A stretch of 36,159 nucleotides of DNA from Methanosaeta sp. PtaB.Bin018 (GTDB taxonomy: Archaea > Halobacteriota > Methanosarcinia > Methanotrichales > Methanotrichaceae), in the NCBI GenBank assembly GCA_002067755.1, contig MVQH01000078.1, positions 1 through 36,159 on the forward strand, in the 5' to 3' direction. Below are positions 26,197 to 35,215 of this stretch, piece by piece (positions within the stretch are counted from its first letter, which is position 1; every line of letters begins with the position of its first letter). Both the position numbers and the translations under genes were made by a program. Under the pieces are notes generated by a model. It worked only from the letters and a program-made list of their open reading frames with translations. It made no database searches and was not told the DNA's origin.

Positions 26197-29100
26197 GGAT
26201 GCCCAAGCGAAATGACATTCACAAGGTCCTTCTCATAGGCTCTGGGCCCATACAGATTGGTCAGGCAGCCGAGTTTGATTTCTCTGGCTCTCAAGCCTGC
26301 AAATCGCTACGAGAGGAGGGAGTCGAGGTCGTCCTGGTCAACTCCAATCCAGCCACCATCATGACAGATCCAGATATGGCGGACAAAGTCTACATCGAGC
26401 CCCTGGTGCCGGAGATCGTGGCCAAGATCATCGAGAAGGAGAGGCCAGACGGCATAATAGCCGGGATCGGCGGCCAGACGGGGCTGAACATCACCAGCGA
26501 GCTGGCTGAGATGGGCATTCTGGAGAAATATGGTGTCGAGGTTCTGGGAACCTCAGTCAAGTCCATCCAGGAGGCTGAGGACCGCGACCTCTTCAAGAAG
26601 GCCATGCAACGGATTGGAGAGCCCGTCCCGAAGAGCAAGGCAGTGGGATCATTGGAAGAGGCCCTGCAGGTCATGGATGAGCTTGGCCTGCCCCTGGTGG
26701 TCAGGCCTGCATACACCCTTGGCGGCTCAGGCGGCGGCATCGCCAAGACGCGCGAAGATCTCCTGAGGATATGTGAGATGGGGCTTAAGAGATCCCGCAT
26801 TCATCAGGTTCTTCTTGAGGAGAGCGTTGGCGGATGGATCGAGCTGGAGTATGAGGTGATGAGGGACTCGAACGACACTTGTATCACCATCTGTAACATG
26901 GAGAACATGGACCCCATGGGCATCCACACAGGCGAGTCCATAGTGGTAACTCCAATCCAGACGCTAGCAGATCACGAGATTCAGATGCTCAGAAGCGCAG
27001 CCATCAATATAATTCGCGCCCTGGGAATTGAGGGAGGCTGCAACATCCAGTTCGCCGTCAAGAGTGGCGAGTATCGCGTCATCGAGGTCAATCCGCGAGT
27101 ATCCAGGTCATCTGCTCTGGCGTCAAAGGCCACGGGCTATCCAATTGCCCGCGTCACAGCCAAGATCGCCATTGGCATGACCCTGGACGAGATAAGAAAT
27201 GATGTGACGAAGGAGACCCCCGCATCCTTCGAGCCTACCGTCGATTATGTGGTGACAAAGATTCCACGCTGGCCCTTTGACAAGTTCGTCAAGGCGGACA
27301 AGACCCTGACCACAGCCATGAAGTCCACAGGAGAGGTCATGGCCATCGGCAGAAGTTATGAGGAGTCTTTGATGAAGGCTGTGCGCTCGCTGGACATCGA
27401 CAAAGAGTTTGGGTATGCCGGCAAGTACACCACATGGACGGATGACGATATCAGAGATATTTTGCAGAGACCAACGGACGATCGGCTCTTCGCCATCTAT
27501 CAGGCCTTGAAAAGAAAGATGTCGCCCGAGGAGATCTCCAAGATAACGGGCATCGAGCCCTACTTCCTCCACAGGATCGAGAACATCATAGCCGTGGAGG
27601 ATGAGATCTGCAGGGAGCTGAACCCCGAGACCCTCAGGAAGGCCAAGCGCACAGGCTTTACTGACGAGCAAATAGCCCGCCTGGTCAAAAAGACTCGGGA
27701 AGAGATAACAGACTTGCGTATCTCTTTGGGCATAGTTCCCACTTACAAGATGGTGGACACATGTGCTGCAGAATTCGCGGCTGCAACACCCTATTATTAC
27801 TCTTCATACGATACCGAATGCGAACTCAAACCCTCTGACCGCAAGAAGGTCCTGATACTTGGATCTGGGCCGATAAGGATCGGCCAGGGCATCGAGTTCG
27901 ATTACTGTACAGTCCATGCGGTGATGGCGCTGCGCGAGCAGGGCATCGAGGCTCACATCGTCAACAACAATCCAGAGACTGTATCGACCGATTATGATAC
28001 ATCGGACAAGCTATTCTTCGAGCCCGTGACCCTGGAAGATGTCATGAACATCATCGAGAAGGAACGCCCATATGGGGTGATGGTTCAGTTCGGAGGCCAG
28101 ACTGCCATTAACCTGGCCATACCTTTGGAAAAAGAGATTGCCAGGCGCGGCCTGAATACGCGGATACTGGGGACGTCTCCTGATAGCATTGACCTCGCCG
28201 AGGACAGAGAGAGGTTCAACGCATTGATGAAAGAGCTGAACATTCCTCAGCCCAACGCAGGAATTGCATTCTCTCCGGCTGAGGCAAAGGCAGTCGCCGC
28301 CAGGATCGGCTATCCTGTTCTGGTCAGGCCGTCTTATGTTCTTGGAGGCCGGGCCATGGAGATCGTCTACGATGAGGCGGGGCTGGATGTCTACATGCGT
28401 GAGGCTGTGAGGGTATCGCATGAGCATCCTGTGCTCATAGACGATTTCCTGCAAGATGCCGTGGAGATCGACGTAGATGCAGTCTGTGACGGCAAGGATG
28501 TCCTCATTGGTGCCATCATGGAGCACATCGAGGAGGCCGGTATTCACTCAGGCGACAGTGCCTGCATGATTCCGCCCCAGACGCTGCCAGGCGTGGTCTT
28601 GGAGGTTGTGCGGGACTACGTGAAGAGGATCGCCCTTGCCCTGAAGGTCAAAGGAATTGTAAACCTGCAGATGGCCTACAAGGACGGAACAGTCTATGTG
28701 CTAGAGGCAAATCCCCGTTCCAGCCGGACCATACCGTTTGTCTCCAAAGCGGTTGGCCTGCCATTGGCCAAGATCGCAGCCAATGTGATGATAGGAAAAT
28801 CTTTGCGCGAGCAGGGCTATACCAAGGAGCCGAAAACGCCATACGTTTCTGTCAAGGAAGTTCTCTTGCCGTTTGACAAACTGCCGGGCGCAGATGTTCT
28901 GCTGGGACCGGAGATGAGGTCTACAGGAGAGGTCATGGGAATAGACTACAACCTGGGCCTGGCGTTCTTCAAGGCAGAGCTCTCTGCGGACAACTCGCTG
29001 CCACTGGATGGTTTGGTCTTCATATCTGTCAAGGATGACGATAAAGCGGCTGCGGCAGTGGCTGCCAAGAAACTCTCGGAGGCTGGTTTGAAGATCATCG

Positions 29101-29417
29101 CCACTGACAACACTGCTGAGTATCTGAAGAGATCTGGCATTAGCGTTGAGCGGGTGAACAAGATCTTCAATGGCAGCCCAAATGTCTTGGATTATATGAA
29201 ACGCGGAGAGGTACGGCTCATCATCAATACGCCTACTACGAAGCAGTCCGTGAAAGACGGCTACCAGATCAGGCGTAGCGCAGTGGACTACCACGTTCCC
29301 TACATCACCACCATTCAGGCAGCGCAGGCATCTGCGGATGCCATTTGCAAGGCCAAGAAGGATCAGGTAACCATCAAGGCGTTGGATGAGTATCACAAAG
29401 AGGTATTCTACAAGTGA
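26193..29417 (+). CDS. carB: Carbamoyl-phosphate synthase large subunit
   Basis: CarB has two homologous ATP-grasp halves that phosphorylate bicarbonate and carbamate. Both halves are intact in this 1074-residue protein. The first starts with [22 protein letters not shown], and the second, near residue 550, starts with [20 protein letters not shown]. The paired motifs [42 protein letters not shown] and [28 protein letters not shown] are present. The C-terminal MGS-like allosteric domain ends with [31 protein letters not shown]. It is encoded as a single chain, unlike the split CarB of some methanogens. Confidence 0.97.
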   Translation: MRMPKRNDIHKVLLIGSGPIQIGQAAEFDFSGSQACKSLREEGVEVVLVNSNPATIMTDPDMADKVYIEPLVPEIVAKIIEKERPDGIIAGIGGQTGLNITSELAEMGILEKYGVEVLGTSVKSIQEAEDRDLFKKAMQRIGEPVPKSKAVGSLEEALQVMDELGLPLVVRPAYTLGGSGGGIAKTREDLLRICEMGLKRSRIHQVLLEESVGGWIELEYEVMRDSNDTCITICNMENMDPMGIHTGESIVVTPIQTLADHEIQMLRSAAINIIRALGIEGGCNIQFAVKSGEYRVIEVNPRVSRSSALASKATGYPIARVTAKIAIGMTLDEIRNDVTKETPASFEPTVDYVVTKIPRWPFDKFVKADKTLTTAMKSTGEVMAIGRSYEESLMKAVRSLDIDKEFGYAGKYTTWTDDDIRDILQRPTDDRLFAIYQALKRKMSPEEISKITGIEPYFLHRIENIIAVEDEICRELNPETLRKAKRTGFTDEQIARLVKKTREEITDLRISLGIVPTYKMVDTCAAEFAAATPYYYSSYDTECELKPSDRKKVLILGSGPIRIGQGIEFDYCTVHAVMALREQGIEAHIVNNNPETVSTDYDTSDKLFFEPVTLEDVMNIIEKERPYGVMVQFGGQTAINLAIPLEKEIARRGLNTRILGTSPDSIDLAEDRERFNALMKELNIPQPNAGIAFSPAEAKAVAARIGYPVLVRPSYVLGGRAMEIVYDEAGLDVYMREAVRVSHEHPVLIDDFLQDAVEIDVDAVCDGKDVLIGAIMEHIEEAGIHSGDSACMIPPQTLPGVVLEVVRDYVKRIALALKVKGIVNLQMAYKDGTVYVLEANPRSSRTIPFVSKAVGLPLAKIAANVMIGKSLREQGYTKEPKTPYVSVKEVLLPFDKLPGADVLLGPEMRSTGEVMGIDYNLGLAFFKAELSADNSLPLDGLVFISVKDDDKAAAAVAAKKLSEAGLKIIATDNTAEYLKRSGISVERVNKIFNGSPNVLDYMKRGEVRLIINTPTTKQSVKDGYQIRRSAVDYHVPYITTIQAAQASADAICKAKKDQVTIKALDEYHKEVFYK

Positions 29418-29522
29418 CGGCTCCAAAAAAATCCAAGAGGAGGCCTCGCAGGAGGGGGGGCAAATGGGCAAGGGACAGACCGAAGCCTTTATCTGCGAGA
29501 AGGCGAGAGGAAATCTGCTTTC

Positions 29523-29596
29523 GGGCCCGTGGTCTAGCTGGTTATGACGTCGCCTTGACATGGCGGAGGTCATGCGTTCGAATCGCGTCGGGCCCA
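29523..29596 (+). tRNA. tRNA-Val (anticodon GAC)
   Basis: The acceptor stem GGGCCCG pairs with CGGGCCC. The D arm has GUC/GAC, and the anticodon stem UCGCC/GGCGG carries loop UUGACAU with GAC at 34-36. The T arm is AUGCG-UUCGAAU-CGCGU, followed by discriminator A at 29596. The 3' CCA is not encoded. It starts 106 bp after carB and is followed after five bases by tRNA-Phe. Confidence 0.95.
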
Positions 29597-29601
29597 CTTT
29601 G

Positions 29602-29674
<73 letters not shown>

Positions 29675-29676
29675 TA

Positions 29677-29682
29677 TTTTTT
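29677..29682 (+). terminator. T-run terminator after the tRNA pair
   Basis: Six T residues directly follow the tRNA-Phe 3' end, the usual archaeal stop signal for tRNA transcripts. Confidence 0.6.
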
Positions 29683-29793
29683 ACCTGTATATTTTGGACG
29701 CCTAAATTGCGAATTTGGCTCTTATCATCGAGCGTCACGCAACCAGGATTCGGAGATTTAGGAACTTTTTCATATGCATTTCTTTTATTTTAT

Positions 29794-29844
29794 CTCCTTT
29801 GGAGACCGGACTGTAAAGTCCAGACCGCTAATGCGAAATATTAG
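29794..29844 (+). other. Three consecutive small hairpins in the polymerase gene leader
   Basis: Reading rightward, ctcc-ttt-ggag, ggact-gtaa-agtcc and ctaat-gcgaaat-attag follow each other at 29794-29804, 29808-29821 and 29828-29844. They end 28 bp before the polymerase start. Each stem is only 4-5 bp, so a structured leader is possible but not proven. Confidence 0.35.
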
Positions 29845-29871
29845 ATAGACGATCATCGTTTTTGATTTAGG

Positions 29872-31789
29872 ATGACAGTCCCTCCCGAATTCCGTCCAGA
29901 ATTCATAGAATCGCAGCCGGAATGGAGGTCCGCACTTCAAGAGATAGAGCAATTCGGGATCTGCGGTCTGAACCTGTTGGCAACCGGGCCGGACCCATTG
30001 AGCCATGAGGTCGGGCTTGTTTTGCTGGCTCTACCAGACACAGAATACGTCGCCAATTGCTTTGAGCTGGGACATGACATCCTGAGAGATCTTGCATGGC
30101 TCCTGGAGAATAAAAAGATCAGAAAGGTCCTGTATGATGCCAAATTCTGCATCTCCTTTGTGAGGGCCTCGGAGAGTCGCAAGCTTTATGCAGAAAATAT
30201 CTTCGACCTGCTACTGGCCTCGCAGATCTGCTGGTCAGGATACTACGAACTGTCGCCCTCCAGCTCTCCAAAGAATCCCTGGAAGAAAAGGGCTCCAGAT
30301 CACAGCCTTGCAGCCCTGGCCGAGAGGCACCTGGGGATCCGTTTGAACGATGTATTGGGCAAGAGCCTCTTGGAACTGTGCTCGGATGAGAGAATTGATG
30401 ATCTATCATCAGAATCTATCAAATCTGCAGCCATGCAGACTGCGGTTCTGCTGCCCATCCATAGCATCCTTGAGCAGCTGATTGATAAAAACTGCCTGCA
30501 AAAGATTGCGGATCTGGAGTTCAAAGCGATCTCCTCGCTGGCTGAGATGGAGATCTCGGGGATTTATCTGGACCCTCGGGGGGCCAGCACAATCCTTGGT
30601 CAAAGGGAGAATGAGCTATGCGATCTGGTATGGACGATGCAGGATGAAGCGCAAAGGAAGGGCTTTGTGAGGGTCTCTCATGATGGCAAGAGGCTCTGCT
30701 ATTATCTGAATCCGGACAGACAGGAGGATGTCATGGCTTTTTTGAGAAGGCGGGGATTTGCTGTGACCAGCACCAAGGCAGAAGTCCTGAGAGGGCTCGC
30801 GGCTGCAGGCTGCGGCTTTGCCGAGGCAGTTTTGCGCTACAGGCATGTCTGCCAAACTCTCTCATTTCTGAAGAACTGGATGGAACGAGTCCATGCGAAG
30901 GATGGCCGGGTTCATCCTCAATACTTTCAGATATCCCACATCTACCGGCAGGATCAGCTCTCGAAGGCCCAATGCCCAGCAGATCCCAAGGACAGGAGAA
31001 GACGCGCCTGCCATAAGGAGGCTTTTTATGCCTCAGGCCAAAAGGAGGTTTGTCAAGGCTGATTTCTCAACCATTGAGCTACGCATCATGGCACGTCTTT
31101 CAGGGGACAAGGCTATGGAGGACGCATTTCGGGACGGAGTGGATCTGCACCGTCTGACTGCCTCCAAGATCGGAGGAGGGCCTCCAGAAGATGTGACTGA
31201 TTCACAGAGGCAGGCGGCGAAGATCATGAACTTCCTGCTCATCTATGGAGGATCTGCCAAATCATTGCAGTGGCGAATCCTTTCAGACTATGGAGTCTTC
31301 ATCTCTTCAGATGAGGCAGAGGAGGCAAAAGAGAGATTTTTCCAGACCTATGAAGGAGTGAGAGAATGGCAGAAGCAGCAGCTGTCCATGATGAGCTGTA
31401 CAGTACAGCACCACTTTCACAACTGTGTGCAGGGATTCTTTGAACTGCCGCTCACCTGCACGAAGACCATCCTTGGCAGGAGGCGGGTCTGGCCGCGGTT
31501 TGGGACAGGGATCACTGCATCGAAGTTTCAGATGTACAATACTCCCTGTCAGGGGACTGGCGCAGATCTGATCAAGCTGGTGCTATCAGAGGTCTATGAG
31601 AAGATATCAAGCGAGGATGCCAGGATAATCGGATGCATTCATGATGAGATCATCCTGGAGGTCCCGGAGGAGAGAGCTTCTGAGTATGCCTGCCAGCTGC
31701 AAGAGATCATGGAGAGGATTGGATCGCAGCTGCTCTATCCCGTGCCAGTGAAGGCAGAGGCTGTGGTGCTGGCAACGCTAGCTGATTGA
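29872..31789 (+). pseudogene. Family A DNA polymerase (PolA-like), frameshifted by one extra T
   Basis: Two overlapping frames (29872-31062 and the frame running to 31789) together encode one ~638-residue family A polymerase. Removing one T from the TTT at 30925-30927 joins HPQY to FRYPTSTGRISSRRPNAQQIP, restoring the usual HPSFxQxGTxTGRxSS spacing. The polymerase motifs are intact: A, KADFSTIELRIMARLSGD; B, RQAAKIMNFLLIYGGS; C, CIHDEIILEVPEE. The N-terminal 3'-5' exonuclease-like domain is degenerate: the catalytic DxE is replaced in GLNLLATGPDP, and the later Asp is Cys in KVLYDAKFCISF. No 5'-nuclease domain is present. Family A polymerases are unusual in archaea. The break may be a real mutation, a sequencing error or recoding. 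Confidence 0.88.
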
Positions 31790-31794
31790 ACTGA

Positions 31795-31830
31795 GCTTCA
31801 ATGGGGCCACGTCCTTTCAGACATGGAAAT
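31795..31830 (-). repeat. Solitary CRISPR-like repeat downstream of hicA
   Basis: These 36 bp match the array repeat at 35216-35761 at most positions (core caatggggccac shared; then gtcctttcagacatgg for ttcttttcagaaatgg). On the minus strand the copy ends in ATTGAAGC, one base from the canonical ATTGAAAC handle. It lies 126 bp beyond the hicA stop, in the same orientation as hicBA and the two other remnant repeats. Confidence 0.8.
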
Positions 31831-31956
31831 TTCAACAGTCCTGGACCAGAGCATTGCCTGGATCATCCGACTCTGATCCTGTCTATCCGTCTGACCTTGT
31901 CCTGGAAGGAAGACCTGTGACCAGAGATTGGGCTGATATGGCTTATACAAGATAGT

Positions 31957-32181
31957 TTAATCTGCAGAAAACCACTCTTCTCGACTAATCCCGCCATCTC
32001 TTAGAATCTTAGACAAAAGATCTACGCCAATCTCGTCGCCGTGATGAGGATTGGGGATTATGATTGTATCGATCCCTCTGACCATGTACTGATGTCTCTT
32101 GCCTTGAAAGGGCCCTACAGCGCCTAAGCCTCTCAGCTTCCTGATTAGTTCTCTTCTTGATACCGGCGAGAGCTTATGCAA
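31957..32181 (-). CDS. hicA: HicA-type toxin (mRNA interferase)
   Basis: The 74-residue protein has the HicA double-stranded-RNA-binding-like fold: SRRELIRKLRGLGAV, then GKRHQYM, where the conserved His sits in the usual G-x-x-H position. IIIPNPHHGDEIGVDLLSKILRDGGISREEW follows. HicA toxins cleave mRNA and are neutralised by HicB. It overlaps the end of hicB by 8 bp and is translated after it, so antitoxin comes first here, the reverse of the E. coli order. The catalytic His is intact, so it is probably active. Confidence 0.9.
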   Translation of the reverse strand: MHKLSPVSRRELIRKLRGLGAVGPFQGKRHQYMVRGIDTIIIPNPHHGDEIGVDLLSKILRDGGISREEWFSAD

Positions 32182-32449
32182 CAGGTATCGGCTCCTTGGA
32201 AGAGGTAGCTATAGTGTGGCCTCCTATGGGCGGTATGGGCTGTCCCCATTGAAGCTTTGCTACAATCCATTCTTCAATGACCTCTACAAGCTCCTTGCGG
32301 CATTCTTCGATGGTCTTGCCAGTTGCCCAAACACCAACCAAGCCGGGCACATGGGCATAATACGGCTCAAGGTTATCTATTACCTCGTACTCGGCTTTTT
32401 CCAGGGCGGCCTGAATGTATTCTGCAAACATGTCATTGATTGTTAGCAT
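32174..32449 (-). CDS. hicB: HicB-type antitoxin
   Basis: The ATG at 32449 opens MLTINDMFAEYIQAALEKAEYEVI; an open lead up to 32563 runs through the CRISPR-like repeat and is rejected. The core YYAHVPGLVGVWATGKTIEECRKELVEVIEEWIVAKLQWGQPIPPIG is the degraded-RNase-H fold of HicB. No C-terminal ribbon-helix-helix or HTH DNA-binding domain is visible in its 91 residues, so it may not self-repress as larger HicB proteins do. The start codon lies 24 bp from the nearest CRISPR-like repeat. Confidence 0.88.
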   Translation of the reverse strand: MLTINDMFAEYIQAALEKAEYEVIDNLEPYYAHVPGLVGVWATGKTIEECRKELVEVIEEWIVAKLQWGQPIPPIGGHTIATSSKEPIPVA

Positions 32450-32473
32450 GCATAAAGAGAAAAAGATAACGCT

Positions 32474-32583
32474 GCTGATACAAAGGCCACGTCCTTTCAG
32501 ACATGGATAGGGCACATGTGACAGCCTCGTGGAGGAGCCCATCGTGGCTGATACAAAGGCCACGTCCTTTCAGACATGGATAG
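32474..32583 (-). CRISPR. Two-repeat CRISPR-like mini-array just upstream of hicB
   Basis: Two identical 37-bp units at 32474-32510 and 32547-32583 flank a unique 36-bp segment (32511-32546), the same geometry as the main array. Their minus-strand 5' half (ctatccatgtctgaaagg, then acgtggcc) matches the array repeat, but the last ~11 bases are changed (tttgtatcagc in place of ccattgaaac), so the canonical handle is missing in both. Their orientation is the same as hicB. Confidence 0.78.
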
Positions 32584-32880
32584 AGCGGCAATTTTTAAGC
32601 CTTCACAGATGTCGAAAAAATGGCGATTTTCACGCACCTCTTCGACTTCTGTATAGAAGTTTAGGATGTCAGCCCTCCTTTGAGGGCACTTTCGATAATC
32701 GTTGGCATTTCACGCACCTCCCGGGTTTTTGGGCAAAAATTAGGTGCGTGAAAAATGGGGCGTTCTCCGTCACTTAGCCCATCCGTCTGGTCGGATGGCC
32801 CCCATAAGGGAGGGGGCCTGCTCGCCAGATCCAACGCTTGTGCAATTATTGCTCGAGGTTTATATCGATTGCGCTTCAGA
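32584..32880. other. Non-coding stretch with repeated TTTCACGCACCT boxes and paired hairpins
   Basis: No gene is seen. A box ttttcacgcacctc occurs at 32627-32640 and nearly again at 32708-32720 (atttcacgcacctc). An inverted copy aggtgcgtgaaa at 32742-32753 can pair with the second to form a 12-bp stem. Further right, ccatccg-tctggt-cggatgg (32779-32798) and ggccccc-ataaggga-gggggcc (32797-32818) are two hairpins that share GG and so compete. A TATA-like cttaaaaat on the minus strand (32591-32599) could drive the mini-array and hicBA. Confidence 0.6.
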
Positions 32881-33587
32881 TGCTGTGTTGAATAAAACCT
32901 TGAGTCTCCCAAGCGATCGTCTTGGCGGCCACCTTTTTTCCACCTTAATGTATCCACAGGTTATAAAAGGCAAACTTCAGAACTACTTCTGCCCGGTCAA
33001 TATGCTTCCATCTGATACATGCTCATCCATGACTTCGATTGCAACTATCTCTTTGTTTTTGACATCCACCGCTAGATGGACCTTTATCCAGCTTCGATGG
33101 ACCTTCCATTACTCTAGCATCCATTCGCCACAGTTGGTTACCTCGATACCCGTAGAGTCTACAGCTATCACGACAGGCTCATCGCTTCTTGATGTCGTTT
33201 CTGAAAGGCTGAGCTTCAGTTGAGTACCGCGTCTCCAAATATTGGTGTAATCCGTAGGCTTGATATCAGGCATCAGCTCCGAGAGCTATCTCAAGAAGCC
33301 CTCTAGCCGCCGGTATGGCAGATGAAAGATGGCGTGAATCAGCATCATTAGCTCGATAAAGGCCCAGGTATATGCAAACATTCGTCCTAGCTTGCCACGA
33401 TTAAGCTCCTCTAGATCCTTTTCCCAGCTATCCAGAAACCTGAATGTCAAATACATCTCGCCACGCTTGACGAGATACTCATTATGCTCTTGCCAATTAC
33501 GTGCTTTAGGCTCGCCGCGTCCCTTCATCGCTAATATCCCCACTTAATAATAGTATCTATGGGATTTAAATTTTATTCAACACAACA
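32881..33587 (-). mobile_element. Decayed IS5-like insertion sequence, copy 1
   Basis: The ends are inverted repeats: tgctgtgttgaataaaa at 32881-32897 and its complement at 33571-33587 with one mismatch. The element is only ~707 bp, below the ~1 kb expected, so it has lost part of its interior. A clear target duplication is not visible. A related copy begins at 36033 in the opposite orientation. Confidence 0.8.
32935..33528 (-). pseudogene. IS5-like transposase, broken by in-frame stops and deletion
   Basis: From ATG 33528 the frame reads MKGRGEPKARNWQEHNEYLV and on through HLPYRRLEGFLR to a TAG at 33286-33288. Past that stop, the same frame continues as a transposase: LSELMPDIKPTDYTNIWRRG, DEPVVIAVDSTGIEVTNCGEW, a TAA, WKVHRSWIKVHLAVDVKNKE, then TAG and TGA. 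The first catalytic Asp (IAVDSTG) and the HLAVD block fit an IS5-type DDE enzyme. The later D and E region is missing. The TAG codons alone might suggest pyrrolysine, but the TAA and TGA show it is dead. Confidence 0.8.
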
Positions 33588-33742
33588 CTTCTTTTGGCTT
33601 CCTAAAGATCCGCAGAGAAGCACAGCCGCCAGGGATCACGGGTTTCGAATGAATAGCATCAGACGCGTTCTTATGTAATCGGATCGATCTCCTCTTGTGA
33701 ATCCGTTACGTAAGAAGGCCGAAAAGCTAACTAATCCAAAGA

Positions 33743-34399
33743 TTAAGAAGGAGTCATTATTAAATAGGATATAATTGCGCCAATTGCTGCCGCCACTATT
33801 GCGATTATTCCATATATTGCATATTGTTTCATTTCTTTTTGCTGTTCCTCCCTTTTCATACGATTTTCGTAATCTACCAAAGAGGGCATCCTTTCGTTAA
33901 TTTTTGCAAAATGTGTCTTGGTACCCTCGATTATCTCAACATAACCTTTGACACTTTCCAAATTCGGATTGCCGATATCTTTCTCACTCTTGTATCTGGG
34001 AATTTTTTGCATCGCGCTTTCTATTTCAGGCACGATCGTGTTATAATATTCGGGAAAGACCTTTACCAAGGTCTCTCTGGAGAAATCCTTGACTGATTCA
34101 TAAATACGTTCTTTTTGCAGAAATCGTATGAAATCCAATAGATCAAAAGTTGCTCGATATAAATGCCGAAAAGTCGCATCAAGGTTATCATTGACATAAT
34201 TTGAATCTCGCTCTCTCAATCCAAACTTAACAGAAAATACCCTCATCAGATGATCAAAAGCATCTTTGATCTCATTTATCGCCGGAATGAAAGATTCATC
34301 AGCCAATTCTTCGGCGTAAATCATTAAGCCCTTTTCATAATTATAGAGCTTCGCAATCTTCTCCAGCGTCTCGGCCTCCTCTGCATCAAAATGATCCAT
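33743..34399 (-). CDS. Tail-anchored helical protein of unknown function
   Basis: The 218-residue product is mostly charged helices (residues 1-195) with no signal peptide. It ends with a single hydrophobic segment (QYAIYGIIAIVAAAIGAIISYLIM, about 191-214) and three residues beyond, so it is probably a C-terminal tail-anchored membrane protein facing the cytoplasm. A coiled-coil-like stretch (YENRMKREEQQKEMK) precedes the anchor. Its base composition is clearly more AT-rich than the housekeeping half of the window, which suggests transfer. No family is recognised. Confidence 0.7.
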   Translation of the reverse strand: MDHFDAEEAETLEKIAKLYNYEKGLMIYAEELADESFIPAINEIKDAFDHLMRVFSVKFGLRERDSNYVNDNLDATFRHLYRATFDLLDFIRFLQKERIYESVKDFSRETLVKVFPEYYNTIVPEIESAMQKIPRYKSEKDIGNPNLESVKGYVEIIEGTKTHFAKINERMPSLVDYENRMKREEQQKEMKQYAIYGIIAIVAAAIGAIISYLIMTPS

Positions 34400-34432
34400 C
34401 GAATCACCGGAAGATGGGGGAACTAAAATGTT

Positions 34433-34615
34433 TTAGGGAAGCCGAAGTTCCAGAATTCTTTTCCTATCCTTTTCGAATTCCTCTCGCGTTCGCCCGCGTC
34501 CAAGCGCGAGTTTCACATTCCCCATGCGATACTTCTGTGCCTGCTGTTTTGTGGATTCCCTATTAAATTTTATCTGAGGAAGATCTATATCCCAAACATC
34601 CTTCTTCTTTGTCAT
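34433..34615 (-). CDS. Small basic protein of unknown function
   Basis: The ATG at 34615 is preceded by a strong aaggaggtg ribosome-binding site, which decides the start over the longer frame. The 60-residue product (MTKKKDVWDIDLPQIKFN ... RTREEFEKDRKRILELRLP) is basic and helical, without membrane segments. It lies 33 bp upstream of the tail-anchored protein gene on the same strand, and the two probably form an operon. No family is recognised. Confidence 0.6.
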   Translation of the reverse strand: MTKKKDVWDIDLPQIKFNRESTKQQAQKYRMGNVKLALGRGRTREEFEKDRKRILELRLP

Positions 34616-34912
34616 GGGCCCACCTCCTTGCCAGCTGGATGCCATGCAACAACATCAACACGAGCATAGAATACAGCTTCTTATACGTCGTTTATTAAAC
34701 TCATATATAACATTACGCTCTATTTTAATAGATAACATGAGTTATATAAAGAGCTATGTCTAACCGTTTTCCGCTTCAACGAGAACATGTAATAATATCT
34801 AGTCATAATCACCAACGAGATAGCACACTCAGACGTTTAGCTATGCGGTATATGAACTAATCCCACGTAGCAATGGTAGTTTTGCGCGAATATCATTCTC
34901 TTGACCAACTGA
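34616..34912. other. AT-rich intergenic stretch upstream of the small protein operon
   Basis: No gene is seen. The part from 34680 to 34760 is very AT-rich and holds several TATA-like sequences (ttatatatgag on the minus strand at about 34700-34710), the likely promoter of the leftward small-protein operon. An inverted repeat-like ataac-atga-gttat lies at about 34733-34746. Confidence 0.5.
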
Positions 34913-35215
34913 CTAGATTCCAAGCTGCGGTATGCACGCCAGATAGATCCTGCGAACGTCTTCTGGATTGAGATGTAGGTATCCGTCAAACGCGCTCAAC
35001 GGCGCATCGCCCCGCAGCCACATGATGTGCTCCCGGCTCATCCCAGCCCGGAATAGGTGAGTACAGAACCAATGACGACAGGCATGCGCTGAGAACCGCT
35101 CGTCCATCTTCTCCGACTCAGGATCTGTGAGTCCCACCCTCTCGGCGGCTTTCGCTACCACGATCCAGACGCCGCCGCCATGCAGGCGTGAGCCTCCCTT
35201 CTCGGTGAAGAGAGC
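34913..35215 (-). pseudogene. Tyrosine recombinase (phage integrase family) C-terminal remnant
   Basis: The frame reads NALFTEKGGSRLHGGGVWIV, then VAKAAERVGL, FSAHACRHWFCTHLFRAGM, REHIMWLRGDAPLSAFDGYLH and a short tail. HACR is the H-x-x-R of the catalytic domain, LRGD stands in for the usual L-G-H, and the Tyr of YLH is the likely nucleophile. The N-terminal two thirds, with the first catalytic Arg, are absent: the frame meets a stop inside the first CRISPR repeat at 35216. It is a truncated integrase, probably from a past element. Confidence 0.8.

Noticed and set aside
32450-32563. N-terminal extension of HicB
   Set aside because: It runs through a CRISPR-like repeat, has no homology to HicB and begins with a GTG within the repeat; the ATG at 32449 gives a normal HicB start.
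32744-33223. 159-residue plus-strand frame across the IS
   Set aside because: It is the antisense of the decayed transposase and crosses the IS terminal repeat.
33286-33288. In-frame TAG in the transposase as a pyrrolysine codon
   Set aside because: TAA and TGA stops follow in the same frame and part of the enzyme is missing, so it is a dead gene; the probable genus is also not known to use pyrrolysine.
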